Of a stretch of DNA of 64,000 nucleotides, positions 16,928 to 25,808 are shown piece by piece. Source of the stretch: Microvirga thermotolerans (lineage in GTDB: Bacteria; Pseudomonadota; Alphaproteobacteria; Rhizobiales; Beijerinckiaceae); the NCBI RefSeq assembly GCF_009363855.1, contig NZ_CP045423.1:496001-560000 (forward strand), written 5' to 3'. A program made the position numbers and the translations under genes. The notes below the pieces were generated by a model. That model saw nothing but the letters and a program-made list of their open reading frames with translations, was not told the origin of the DNA and did not search any database. Numbering within the stretch: the first letter of the stretch is position 1; the number at the start of each line of letters is the position of its first letter.

Positions 16928-17029
16928 GGGATACCTCCCTGAGGGCTCGCGCTATCACAGCACACTGGAGCAATCAGTCATAGCGCTCAGAAGAATGCGC
17001 CCCGTTTCAGCCGCTTGGTCTAGCGAGAA

Positions 17030-18031
17030 TCAGTCGGAGCGACGATTGCTCTTGAGTTCATTGGCGTTGATCACGCGGGCCAAGAGGTCTTGCAGGGTCT
17101 CGCGCTCACGCTCCGACAGGGCAGCCATCACTCGATCCCGCACCGCAAGGATCGCCGGGTATAATCTCGTGTAGAGATCAAGCCCTGCTGAGGTCAGGCT
17201 GAGAAGGCGCAACTCGTGTCCGTGTTTCCCGGGTGTCCGACAGACGAACCCTAGAAGCTCAAGGTGCCGAACCATCCTCTGGGCACTTGCGAGGTCAATG
17301 CCGATCCGCTCGGCCAGTCGCCCCTCGTTGATGTTCGGCGCATCATGGAGGGAGGCCAAAACCGCAGGCTCGACCAGTGTCAGGCCCTCTGGCTTGGTCA
17401 CCTCAACCAGCGCGTGGTTCAGGATGGTGTGGAAGCGTTGAGCCAAGTTGAACTCACTGCGGCGGTGGACCGGTGGCAGCGCCCGAGATAGCGGATGATC
17501 AGACGGATGGGCCAAATAAGCCCGCATGGGCGCATCGAGGTTTTTTACGAATTGCGTCCCGAGGTCGTCGAAGGCCAGCGGCAGCACCCTGGACACGTAA
17601 TCATAGGCCGCTCCTGAGAGGCAGACCAATCCAGGCTGTGCCAGCTTCTCCATGCGGGCTGCAATGTTCACCCCATCGCCAAAGATATCACCGTTGCGGA
17701 CCATGACCTCCCCAACGTGGATGCCGATCCGGAAGGTCACCCGGCGTTCCTCTGGGGTTTCCTCGTTTGCCGCAGCAATCCTTTCCTGAATGCCAACCGC
17801 ACATTGGACCGCATCAACGACGCTCGGGAATTCGGCGAGAATGCTGTCGCCTGCAGTGTTGGCGGTGCGACCTCCATGTTGGGTGATTTGCCGATCCATG
17901 ATCTCGCGGCGGGAGTCGAGCAGGGCCAGAGTTCCGGTCTCATCCGCATTCATGAGGCGCACGTAGCCTGCCACGTCAGCGTAGAAGATCGCTGCGAGGC
18001 GGCGATGCATGACTGATGCGCGCTTGTTCAT
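17030..18031 (-). CDS. Class III nucleotide cyclase fused to a MarR-type winged helix
   Basis: A 333-residue fusion. Residues about 9-175 form a class III adenylate/guanylate cyclase domain: metal-binding Asp19 in IFYADVAGY and Asp62 in TAGDSILAEF, then DIFGDGVNIAARMEKLAQPG with the conserved Asn and Arg. The position before GD that is Lys in many adenylate cyclases is Asn58 here. Residues about 190-330 read as a MarR-family winged helix: recognition region RLAERIGIDLASAQRMVRHL, wing ending in LRLLSLTSAGLDLY, and dimer helix LSERERETLQDLLARV. A cyclase joined to a DNA-binding domain in this order is unusual. The start is ATG 18031, with ATG 18010 as an alternative. Confidence 0.9.
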   Translation of the reverse strand: MNKRASVMHRRLAAIFYADVAGYVRLMNADETGTLALLDSRREIMDRQITQHGGRTANTAGDSILAEFPSVVDAVQCAVGIQERIAAANEETPEERRVTFRIGIHVGEVMVRNGDIFGDGVNIAARMEKLAQPGLVCLSGAAYDYVSRVLPLAFDDLGTQFVKNLDAPMRAYLAHPSDHPLSRALPPVHRRSEFNLAQRFHTILNHALVEVTKPEGLTLVEPAVLASLHDAPNINEGRLAERIGIDLASAQRMVRHLELLGFVCRTPGKHGHELRLLSLTSAGLDLYTRLYPAILAVRDRVMAALSERERETLQDLLARVINANELKSNRRSD

Positions 18032-18184
18032 CCTCGGGTAACGCCCTTCATGGACCAGCCCAGGCCCATGTCGTGTCGGTAACGCCTCCGCTCTACAGGA
18101 TAATCGGCCAGTACTGAGTGTCGTTCCTGACAGACAGGCGACACCGGCGAAATTGCAAGACCGGCCTTCCCGATCTGGGTTCTC

Positions 18185-18268
18185 TCACCAGTGGTAGCGG
18201 ATCGCCAGCGTGAAAATGGCGAGAATGCCAGCCATCAGGAGGAGTGAAATCAGCGCCTGGGAGAGCAT
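18185..18268 (-). CDS. Micro membrane protein 2 (27 residues)
   Basis: This tiny frame starts at ATG 18268. Its first base is also the last base of the stop of the upstream micro-gene (TAATG). The product is one hydrophobic helix (SQALISLLLMAGILAIFTLA) ending in the charged/aromatic tail RYHW. Such single-helix proteins often stabilise a larger membrane complex, as KdpF, CydX and similar subunits do. No partner can be named here; nearby membrane proteins are the antiporter, the permease and the DUF1003 protein. Confidence 0.6.
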   Translation of the reverse strand: MLSQALISLLLMAGILAIFTLAIRYHW

Positions 18269-18372
18269 TACATGAACCCTAAGATCACGGCCCCGCAGAA
18301 CAGGAAGGCCAGAGCCGCAGCAAAGAGCGCTTCGTTCTCGTAAGAAATATAGGACCTAATTCTCTGAATCAT
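18268..18372 (-). CDS. Micro membrane protein 1 (34 residues)
   Basis: ATG 18372 sits behind a textbook AGGAGG. The product has a short basic start (MIQRIRSY), a Tyr/Glu/Asn patch, then one hydrophobic helix (ALFAAALAFLFCGAVILGFM) ending at the C-terminus. The stop overlaps the start of micro protein 2. Two possible -10 boxes (TATACT) lie about 25 and 45 bases upstream. The perfect ribosome site, coupling and membrane-like composition argue for real genes despite the size. No family is recognised. Confidence 0.65.
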   Translation of the reverse strand: MIQRIRSYISYENEALFAAALAFLFCGAVILGFM

Positions 18373-18757
18373 GCTGTCCTCCTAAATTTATCGAAGTATA
18401 CGCGCTTATTCTACCTAAGTATATGACCGTCTCGAAGCGTGAATTATTCGGCGGGATCGGAGAAAAATGGCAAGACACAGACGCAGTCCAAAAGAGGAAA
18501 AACGTAGAAAACCGATCACTATGATTTTCCAATCCCCTTGGTTGCCGCGTGGATCGTGTGTATAGCGGTCCAATTCGTAGGCTTGGAAATGAAGCCGCCG
18601 CCGTCCGGTGTTTTGAAGAGTGATGCGGGTCTCAGGGTGTAATAGAAACTTTCTTGATCACCTTGGGCTACGCCATGGGCGCGAACGGCAACCCTCCTCC
18701 GGTCCCCATGGCTAGAGTAGACTGCACTCTCTGATCAGAGTGACAGAGGAGGCGCTC
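18373..18757. other. Divergent intergenic region
   Basis: It lies between the micro-protein genes (leftward) and the DUF1003 gene (rightward). AT-rich -10-like TATACT elements appear around 18395-18415 for the leftward unit. A 32-codon frame at 18467 is possible but weak. No terminator or RNA gene is recognised. Confidence 0.4.
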
Positions 18758-19327
18758 ATGGACAACGAGGTGGCGCAACTCGCCCGGCAGTTGCTGGACA
18801 GCGGCGTAACAAGGCTGTCCGAACGCGAGCAGCGGGTCATCCTGCATATCGCCAAGCGGTTGCACATCGCCCGAAACGTGAACAGTGTTCTCGAAGAACA
18901 GCAGACCTTGGGCGAACGCCTTGCGGATCGGGTGGCTCAATTCGGCGGCTCCTGGACCTTCATCGCTGTTTTCATGGCGATGCTGATCGTCTGGGTGGCC
19001 GTGAACACCGTCGCCTTGACCCGCTTCGGTGGGGGCTTTGATCCCTATCCATTCATCTTCCTCAACCTGATCCTGTCGATGGTCGCCGCGTTCCAGGCCC
19101 CTGTGATCCTGATGTCTCAGAACCGGCAGGCCGCCAGGGACAGGTTGGCCGCGAGTCTGGACTACGAAGTCAACCTGAAGGCTGAGGTTGAGATCATGGC
19201 GCTGCATGACAAGCTTGATCGCATCCGCGTCGAGCATCTCGAAGGCTTGCTTCAGGATCAGACGCAGCGGGTTGAGGAGCTAGACAAGCTGGTGCGGGCA
19301 ACCCTCGGGAAGCCGCTCTCAAGTTAA
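18758..19327 (+). CDS. DUF1003 family membrane protein
   Basis: A 189-residue protein from ATG 18758, with AGGAGG six bases upstream (a GTG at 18740 is less likely). The central part holds two membrane helices (FIAVFMAMLIVWVAVNTVAL and FIFLNLILSMVAAFQAPVIL), followed by the QNRQAARDRLAASLDYEVNLKAE segment that identifies the DUF1003 family. The C-terminus is a coiled coil. The family is an inner-membrane protein of unknown biochemical role. It is the last cargo gene before the integrase. Confidence 0.88.
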   Translation: MDNEVAQLARQLLDSGVTRLSEREQRVILHIAKRLHIARNVNSVLEEQQTLGERLADRVAQFGGSWTFIAVFMAMLIVWVAVNTVALTRFGGGFDPYPFIFLNLILSMVAAFQAPVILMSQNRQAARDRLAASLDYEVNLKAEVEIMALHDKLDRIRVEHLEGLLQDQTQRVEELDKLVRATLGKPLSS

Positions 19328-20815
19328 TCTGACCAGAAAAAAGACACCCAGAGTACTGAAGAAGGTCGCTAAGAATTGCCCATACGCCAGAGACACCCTC
19401 GTTAGCTAAAAAGCAGCGCCAGCAGGCCCCGTCTCCTAGATGAGCGGTATCGCCACCTACCATGGGCCTATCGAATGTCACGGCTGCTCCAAATGGTGCA
19501 GATCAAGCCCCGGATAGGAAACTTTAGCTATGGCATCATATAGTGCTGCGATCCTGAAGCCTCGTCCGTAATTTTCAGCCGATGCCGACTCATCATCTGG
19601 TCCATCCCCAGCCCAACCTCCAAGTGCGTAGGCTATTTCCTTTTCGACTTTCGCCTCGCGTAAAGCATCGCGGAAGTTGTGCCTGAAACTATGAAAACTG
19701 GTACGAGGAGCCTTGGCCCCGGCCTTGGCGAGAAAATTTGCGAACCACTTTGAGAATGTATCTGAGTAGTACCCTGTGCAGGCAACCGAAAGTTCGGGAA
19801 ATAGCTTCCCAGGTCTCAGCGATCCAAGTCGAGCCACATAATCGAGGAGGCTGATTTCAATCAGCTTTGGATGGATCGGCACGATGCGTTCAGCATTGCC
19901 GGTCTTCAGACGCTTATCCGTCGTTCCGCTCTGTCCGTGAGTAGTGATTACGAAGCAGTGGACCCCGTCGATCACACGCACGTCAGTGACATCGAGTTGA
20001 CATATCTCGTTTAGGCGCATACCTGAGTAGAGACCGATAAGGGGTACCCAAAACCGTCCACGCTTGGGGCGGTTAGGTCCGGGCCGGGCATAACCTGTCT
20101 CGTCGTTCTGACACCCTCGGTACAACGGTGTGCCAAAGATGCGTTGCAATTGCCACGGTGCGAAAGGATGGCGCTTGTCCTTCCTCCGCACGGGGTCGAT
20201 GACTTTTAGGCCCCGTGCCGGATTTCGGTCGATGTATCCCTCGTTCAGCGCCCAGTTCAGTAGGGCTGAGAGCTTTTGGATGTGACCGTTGATAGTCAAC
20301 GCTCCCATGGGTGTCAGACCTTCGGCTTTTGCTCTTGCCGCTGCTTCCAGACCCGAGAGCCCACGATACCGTTTGACTGCGTTGGGTGGGAGATATCGCA
20401 ACGTATCGAGTACTTCGCGGCAGACCTCCCGAGTGACCGCCCGAATGGGCGTCTCGGGGCTAATCAGTTCAATGAGGCGACCATAAGCCGACCGATACGC
20501 CAGGAGCGTCTTGGTGGAACGAACCACAGAGGGGTCATCTAGGTAGCGGTCGTAGACCTGCTGGATCGAAGGTCCGCTCTGGTCAGCCACTATTGCTATG
20601 CTCCTCTTGCCCGAAACGGCCAAGTCCTTTTCTTTGCCTATGACACTCGGCGGATCGGCCTCTGGTTTGCAAGTGATCTCTCCGGGTGCTGCGCACCTGC
20701 CCTCGGCAGATGCGGCAGCTTCAGATTTTGGGATTGGCTCCGCCGTTTCAGGGGCGGGCGTAGGGGAGGGGCTCCACACCAGTCCCTGATCTGCGGCTAT
20801 CCGCCACTTTCGCTC

Positions 20816-21237
<422 letters not shown>

Positions 21238-21413
21238 GGTCCGGTCGGCAGACCAAGCGGGGCGACTTTTAGGCCCGAGCGCTTCGGTCTGTCAATCGGG
21301 ATCGGCGGGTCCCGGCCATCTAATTTCGGAAGAGCGGGGCCGGGGGATTCGCCGGGTTGTTCCGCCGCGCCGGGGACGCTACATGACGAACGCCCGATCC
21401 TGACGAGTTTCCC

Positions 21414-21716
21414 ATGCGATCCCTGGTCGAAGTCATCCTCCTGGCCCTCCAGCTCTATACCTACCTCATCATCGCCTCGGCGATCCTGAGCTGGCTCGTG
21501 GCCTTCAACGTGGTCAACACCCGAAACGACGTGGTTCGGGCCATCTGGAACTTCCTCGACGCGGTCACGGAGCCGGCCTTGCGGCCGATCCGGCGGATCC
21601 TGCCCAATCTGGGCGGCATCGACATCTCGCCCGTGATCCTGATCCTCCTCATCATCTTCCTGCAGAACCTGCTCGTGCGGGTGATGCAGCAGTACATTCC
21701 CCCGACCCTTCTCTAA
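21414..21716 (+). CDS. YggT family membrane protein
   Basis: A 100-residue protein with two hydrophobic hairpins (about residues 4-32 and 70-92) and the family signature around [22 protein letters not shown]. YggT proteins are inner-membrane proteins of unclear role, linked in other bacteria to osmotic stress and cell division. It is first in a row with the DUF167 gene and folD, a common gene order. Confidence 0.93.
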   Translation: MRSLVEVILLALQLYTYLIIASAILSWLVAFNVVNTRNDVVRAIWNFLDAVTEPALRPIRRILPNLGGIDISPVILILLIIFLQNLLVRVMQQYIPPTLL

Positions 21717-21722
21717 CGCCCC

Positions 21723-22037
21723 ATGCCCGGCCGGACCCGCAGCGACGGAATCGAGATCCGGGTCCGCGCGACGCCCCGGGGCGGGCGGGACGCCGTCGAG
21801 GGAATCGAGGCCCTGTCCGACGGGAGCCGGGTGCTGAAGGTCCGGGTCCGGGCGGTTCCCGAGGGAGGGGCGGCCAACGAGGCCGTCCGGCGTCTCCTCG
21901 CCGGGGCCTTCGGGGTTCCGGCCTCGGCCGTCGCCCTGACCGCCGGGGGCACCGCCCGGCTGAAGACATTTTTCATCGAGGGCGATGCCGCGGCCCTTGC
22001 GGCCCGGCTCGCCGCCATGACGGGACAGGATTCATGA
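21723..22037 (+). CDS. DUF167 (YggU) family protein
   Basis: A 104-residue protein of the DUF167/YggU family: strand [14 protein letters not shown], then [24 protein letters not shown], and a final strand-helix pair. The role is unknown. It starts six bases after yggT, and its stop overlaps the folD start, so the three genes form one unit. Confidence 0.93.
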   Translation: MPGRTRSDGIEIRVRATPRGGRDAVEGIEALSDGSRVLKVRVRAVPEGGAANEAVRRLLAGAFGVPASAVALTAGGTARLKTFFIEGDAAALAARLAAMTGQDS

Positions 22038-22927
22038 GCGCGACCATCATCGACGGGAAAGCCTACGCCGCCGGCCTGCGGGGCCGGATCGCGGGGGCGG
22101 TGGCGGATCTGGGCCGGCAGGGCATCCGGCCCGGCCTCGCCGTCGTCCTCGTGGGGGAGGACCCGGCGAGCCAGATCTACGTCCGCAGCAAGGCCAGGCT
22201 CACGGTCGAGGTCGGCATGGCCTCCTTCGAGCACGTGCTCCCGGCGACGGCGAGCGAGGCCGAGCTCCTCGCCCTCGTGGCGAGGCTCAACGCGGATCCG
22301 ACGGTCGACGGCATCCTCGTGCAGCTGCCCCTGCCCAAGCAGATCGACGCGCAGAAGGTGATCGAGGCCATCGATCCCGCCAAGGACGTGGACGGCTTCC
22401 ACCCGGTCAATGCCGGACGGCTGATGACCGGCGTGCCCGGCTTCGTCTCCTGCACGCCGCTCGGCTGCCTGCTCCTGATCCAGTCCGTCCGGCGGGACCT
22501 CGCAGGGCTCGACGCGGTCGTCATCGGACGCTCCAACATCGTCGGCAAGCCGATGGCGCAGCTCCTCCTCGCCCAGAGCTGCACGGTCACCGTCGCCCAT
22601 TCCCGGACCCGCGACCTGCCGGAGGTCTGCCGCAGGGCGGACATCCTGGTCGCCGCCGTGGGGCGCCCGGAGATGGTGCGGGGTGGCTGGATCAAGCCCG
22701 GCGCCGTCGTCATCGACGTGGGCATCAACCGGGTGCCGGATCCGGCGGCGGGGGAGGGCAGGACCAGGATCGTCGGGGACGTGGCCTACGGGGAGGCCGC
22801 CGCGGTGGCGTCCGCCATCACGCCGGTCCCGGGCGGCGTCGGCCCCATGACCATCGCCTGCCTCTTGCGCAACACCCTCGAGGCCGCCTGCCGCCGCCGC
22901 GGCGTTCCGATGCCGACGGTCGATTGA
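22034..22927 (+). CDS. folD: Bifunctional methylene-THF dehydrogenase / cyclohydrolase FolD
   Basis: A 297-residue cytosolic enzyme that converts 5,10-methylene-tetrahydrofolate to 10-formyl-THF via methenyl-THF using NADP. Typical segments are IYVRSKAR with the catalytic Lys, [21 protein letters not shown], the nucleotide-binding [17 protein letters not shown], and the final [16 protein letters not shown]. The length is normal. It starts with an ATGA overlap on the DUF167 gene. It supplies one-carbon units for purines and formyl-Met-tRNA. Confidence 0.97.
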   Translation: MSATIIDGKAYAAGLRGRIAGAVADLGRQGIRPGLAVVLVGEDPASQIYVRSKARLTVEVGMASFEHVLPATASEAELLALVARLNADPTVDGILVQLPLPKQIDAQKVIEAIDPAKDVDGFHPVNAGRLMTGVPGFVSCTPLGCLLLIQSVRRDLAGLDAVVIGRSNIVGKPMAQLLLAQSCTVTVAHSRTRDLPEVCRRADILVAAVGRPEMVRGGWIKPGAVVIDVGINRVPDPAAGEGRTRIVGDVAYGEAAAVASAITPVPGGVGPMTIACLLRNTLEAACRRRGVPMPTVD

Positions 22928-22941
22928 TCCGGCCGCTCCGG

Positions 22942-23622
22942 TCAGTTCGTCGCGAAGCAGTAGAACAGGCCCGCGCCGCCGGTGCTCTTCAGGGCGTCCT
23001 GGCTGCAGCCGCCCCTGGAGGGATGGGACGCGTTCCAGGACTTCGCCGGCGGCGTGTCGTCCAGGCCCATGCGGTCGTGGTGCCCGAGCATGACGGCGCC
23101 CTCCGTTCCGCTCTTCGTCCAGTTGCCGCAGGTCCGGTCCTCGCCCGGCGGGAAGGCCGTGCCGTCCGCCTGGGTCCCGGTGAGCATGTCGTGCGTGTTC
23201 GGCGTGTCGCCCCGGCCCTTCACGGTCTCGCCCTTCTCGGTCAGGGCCGTTTCCTTGGTCAGGTTGTTGGCCCCGTGCAGCTCGGCGACGTCCTTGGCGA
23301 TGACGACGCCCTTGGCGTTCTGCCAGGGGCCTCGGCCGATCCGGTCGCGGGCGTTGATGGCGGGCGTGCCTCCGGCCGCCTGGGTCGAGAGATAGGCGCG
23401 CCAGGTCTTTCCGCCGGCGCCGGCGGCCTGCGCGAGGGACTGGCAGTGCCGGTCCGCGCCGTCGAGGCCGCCGAGATCCGCGCCTTTCCCCGACCCGACG
23501 CTGGTCACGAAGAACGTCATATCCGCCGCTCCGCCGGCGCTCTGGGCCTGTGCCGGGCCGGCCGGGGCCAGGACGAGAACGGCCATCGAGGCCGCAAGCC
23601 AAAGGCTACCTGTTCCGCGCAT
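22942..23622 (-). CDS. Secreted DUF1554 lectin-like protein
   Basis: A 226-residue exported protein. The start at ATG 23622 has GGAGG seven bases upstream and gives a clean signal peptide (residues 1-27, ending AQAQS). The rest matches the DUF1554 pattern: TFFVTSVGSGKGADLGGLDG, ADRHCQSLA, TWRAYLSTQ, DRIGRGPW, and a C-terminal CSQDALKS..GLFYCF pair. Four conserved cysteines would form disulfides in the periplasm or outside. Proteins of this type are called lectin-like, but the ligand is unknown. It converges on folD with a 14-base gap. Confidence 0.82.
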   Translation of the reverse strand: MRGTGSLWLAASMAVLVLAPAGPAQAQSAGGAADMTFFVTSVGSGKGADLGGLDGADRHCQSLAQAAGAGGKTWRAYLSTQAAGGTPAINARDRIGRGPWQNAKGVVIAKDVAELHGANNLTKETALTEKGETVKGRGDTPNTHDMLTGTQADGTAFPPGEDRTCGNWTKSGTEGAVMLGHHDRMGLDDTPPAKSWNASHPSRGGCSQDALKSTGGAGLFYCFATN

Positions 23623-23771
23623 GCGTTTTCCTCCGCTTCCTCCGGTGACGCCCCGTCGTGCGGGCGATGACGGGAGGCTAGCACGGGCCGGCGGCGGCCG
23701 GGCTGAAAACTCCGTGAGGACCGCACCCCGGCGCTCGGGTTTCGGCAGGGCCGGGAGCCCTCCGGCCGCCT

Positions 23772-23884
23772 GGAGCATCGAGCGCAAAAGTGGGAACCGG
23801 TTTTGCGCGAAAAGATGCTCCAGATCAGAAACTTGGAGCATCGAGCGCAAAAGTGGGAACCGGTCTTGCGCGAGAAGAGGCTCT
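23772..23884. repeat. Tandem pair of REP-like palindromes
   Basis: Two copies of a ~50-base palindromic unit lie at 23772-23821 and 23835-23884. Each starts GGAGCATCGAGCGCAAAAGT and can fold back, because GAGCATC pairs with GATGCTC and GCGCAAAA with TTTTGCGC. The second copy has drifted (T to C, GATGCTCC to GGCTCT). Units of this look are scattered in Hyphomicrobiales genomes. They sit between the divergent lectin-like and convergent LysR genes. Confidence 0.85.
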
Positions 23885-24770
23885 AGGCGCCTTTCCGCAG
23901 GTGCTCCACCAGCTGCCGGGCGGAGGGGGCGAGGGCGTCCATGGCGCGGATGCACAGGGTCAGGTCCCGGGCGGCCCAGGAATCCTCGAGCCCGACCACG
24001 GCGATGTCCATGGTGCGGGCGGCCCGGCGGGCGGTGGTCTCGGGCACGATGCCGAGGCCGACCCCGGCCTCCACCATGCGGCAGACCGCGTCGAAGCTGC
24101 GCAGCTGCACCCTGAGGCGCAGGGGCCGGCCGATCCGGCTCGCCTTGTCGGCGAGGAAGCGCTGGAGGGCGCTCGCCCGGTCGAGGCCGACGAGGTCGAA
24201 CCCCAGCACCTCCGCGAAGGACACCGTGCGGCTCGCGGCGAGGGGATGGGCGCTCGCCACCACGAGGGCGAAGCGGTCGCTCCGGAAGGGGAAGGTCTGG
24301 AGCCGGCCCGTGTCGACGGTCCCGGCCACGATCCCGATGTCGCCCACGCCCTCCGCGATCATCCCGACGATCTCGTCGGACAGGCGCTCCTCCAGGTCGA
24401 TGGAGACCTGGGGATGCCCGGCGAGGAAGGCGCCGAGCGCCTCGGGGAGAAACTCGGTCAGGGCGTTGGTGTTGGACAGGATCCGGATCTGCCCCGCGAG
24501 CCCGCCCATATAGGCGCCGAGGTCCTCCTTGAGCCGGTCCGCCTGGGCGAGCATCGCCCTCGCGTGCTGGAGCAGGGTGCGCCCGGCCGGGGTCGGCACC
24601 ACCCCCTGCCGGTTGCGCAGGAGAAGCGGCGCGCCGAGGGACTTTTCCATGTTGCGGATGCGGGTGCTGGCGGCGGCGAGGGCCAGGTGGGCGCGCTCCG
24701 CCCCGTGGGTGATGCTGCCCGCCTCCACCACATGGCGGAAGAGGCTCAGGTCCGTCAGGTCGAACTGCAT
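23883..24770 (-). CDS. LysR family transcriptional regulator
   Basis: A 295-residue regulator from ATG 24770; the longer frame upstream is unlikely. The N-terminal winged helix is SLFRHVVEAGSITHGAERAH followed by AASTRIRNMEKSLGAPLLLR. The effector domain follows (about 90-295), including FLAGHPQVSIDLEERLSDE and AGVGLGIVPE. It is divergent from sdhC across 200 bases, so it may regulate the sdh operon or itself; the target is inference. A 7-bp dyad GCGGAAG/CTTCCGC lies near 24889-24913. Confidence 0.92.
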   Translation of the reverse strand: MQFDLTDLSLFRHVVEAGSITHGAERAHLALAAASTRIRNMEKSLGAPLLLRNRQGVVPTPAGRTLLQHARAMLAQADRLKEDLGAYMGGLAGQIRILSNTNALTEFLPEALGAFLAGHPQVSIDLEERLSDEIVGMIAEGVGDIGIVAGTVDTGRLQTFPFRSDRFALVVASAHPLAASRTVSFAEVLGFDLVGLDRASALQRFLADKASRIGRPLRLRVQLRSFDAVCRMVEAGVGLGIVPETTARRAARTMDIAVVGLEDSWAARDLTLCIRAMDALAPSARQLVEHLRKGA

Positions 24771-24970
24771 GGCTTCCTTCGTCGTTCGCGAAGGCAGATT
24801 AGAATAATGACAAATTGCGCAAGAGGCGAGCCTGAAGCAAATTTCGCCGCTGACGAAGTTTGCGCCCTGTCGTCGGTTGTGCGGAAGATGCATTGCGATG
24901 CTTCCGCGCTTCAGATACGAACCGTTCCAAATTGAGTGCGGCAAACACGTCGTCGATCAGGAGCGAACGC

Positions 24971-25366
24971 ATGGCTGAGGTGAAGGCGGCCCCCAGGCCC
25001 TTGTCCCCGCATCTGCAGATCTACCGTTGGACCTGGACCATGGCCATGTCCATCTTCCACCGCGCCACGGGCGCGGCCCTCTATGTGGGCATCGTCCTCT
25101 TCGCGGTGTGGCTCGTGGCGCTGGCCACGGGGCCGCGTGCCTTCGAGGCGGTGCAGTGGTTCTTCGGCTCCCCCCTCGGGATCCTGATCCTGTTCGGCTA
25201 TACCTGGGTGCTGATGCACCACATGCTCGGCGGCGTCCGCCACCTGGTCTGGGACTTCGGCCACGGCATGGAGCCCGGCACCCGGATCAACATGGCCCGC
25301 TTCACCCTCATCGGCTCGGTCGTCCTGACGGTCCTGATCTGGGCCGTCGCCCTGCTGCTGTTCTGA
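24971..25366 (+). CDS. sdhC: Succinate dehydrogenase cytochrome b556 subunit
   Basis: A 131-residue membrane anchor of complex II. The start at ATG 24971 has AGGAG eight bases upstream. Residues begin RPLSPHLQIYRW, the quinone-site segment of SdhC, then SIFHRATGAALY. Three membrane helices follow, with the likely haem ligand His in MHHMLGGVRHLVWD. It is first of the sdhCDA-x-B unit and passes electrons from succinate to ubiquinone. Confidence 0.96.
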   Translation: MAEVKAAPRPLSPHLQIYRWTWTMAMSIFHRATGAALYVGIVLFAVWLVALATGPRAFEAVQWFFGSPLGILILFGYTWVLMHHMLGGVRHLVWDFGHGMEPGTRINMARFTLIGSVVLTVLIWAVALLLF

Positions 25367-25379
25367 CGGAGACGAACCC

Positions 25380-25796
25380 ATGGCCGACAACAGGGCTGAC
25401 ACCCGCGTTTCCATGCGCACCCCGCTTGCCCGCGTGAAGGGCCTCGGCGCCTCCGGGCACGGGGTGGAGCACTGGTGGCTCCACCGGGTCACGGCGGTGT
25501 CGAACATCCCGCTCATCATTGCCTTCGTCATCATCGTGGCGGCCCTTGCGGGCAGCGGCTACGAGGAGGCGGTTTCCATCGTCTCGCACCCGCTCGTGGC
25601 GATCGTCCTCATCCTCGCGGTCGTCTCCGTGACGAACCACATGCGGATGGGCATGCAGATCATCATCGAGGACTACGTCCACGACAAAGGCCTGAAGATC
25701 GCCGCGGTGATCGCCAACAACTTCTACGCCGTGATCGTCGCCGTCGCGTGCCTCTACGCGATCCTGAAGGTCAGCCTCGGCCGGATCCTGATCTAA
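25380..25796 (+). CDS. sdhD: Succinate dehydrogenase membrane anchor SdhD
   Basis: This 138-residue protein has three membrane helices. The segment GVEHWWLHRVTAVSNIPL and the NHMRMGMQIIIEDYVHD motif are typical of SdhD and contain the second haem ligand and quinone-site residues. It starts 13 bases after sdhC and ends 12 bases before sdhA. The length is usual for alphaproteobacteria. Confidence 0.96.
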   Translation: MADNRADTRVSMRTPLARVKGLGASGHGVEHWWLHRVTAVSNIPLIIAFVIIVAALAGSGYEEAVSIVSHPLVAIVLILAVVSVTNHMRMGMQIIIEDYVHDKGLKIAAVIANNFYAVIVAVACLYAILKVSLGRILI

Positions 25797-25808
25797 AGGA
25801 GTTCACCC

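Noticed and set aside
24860..24970. Upstream extension of sdhC to 24860
   Set aside because: ATG 24971 has a proper AGGAG and gives the usual SdhC N-terminus.
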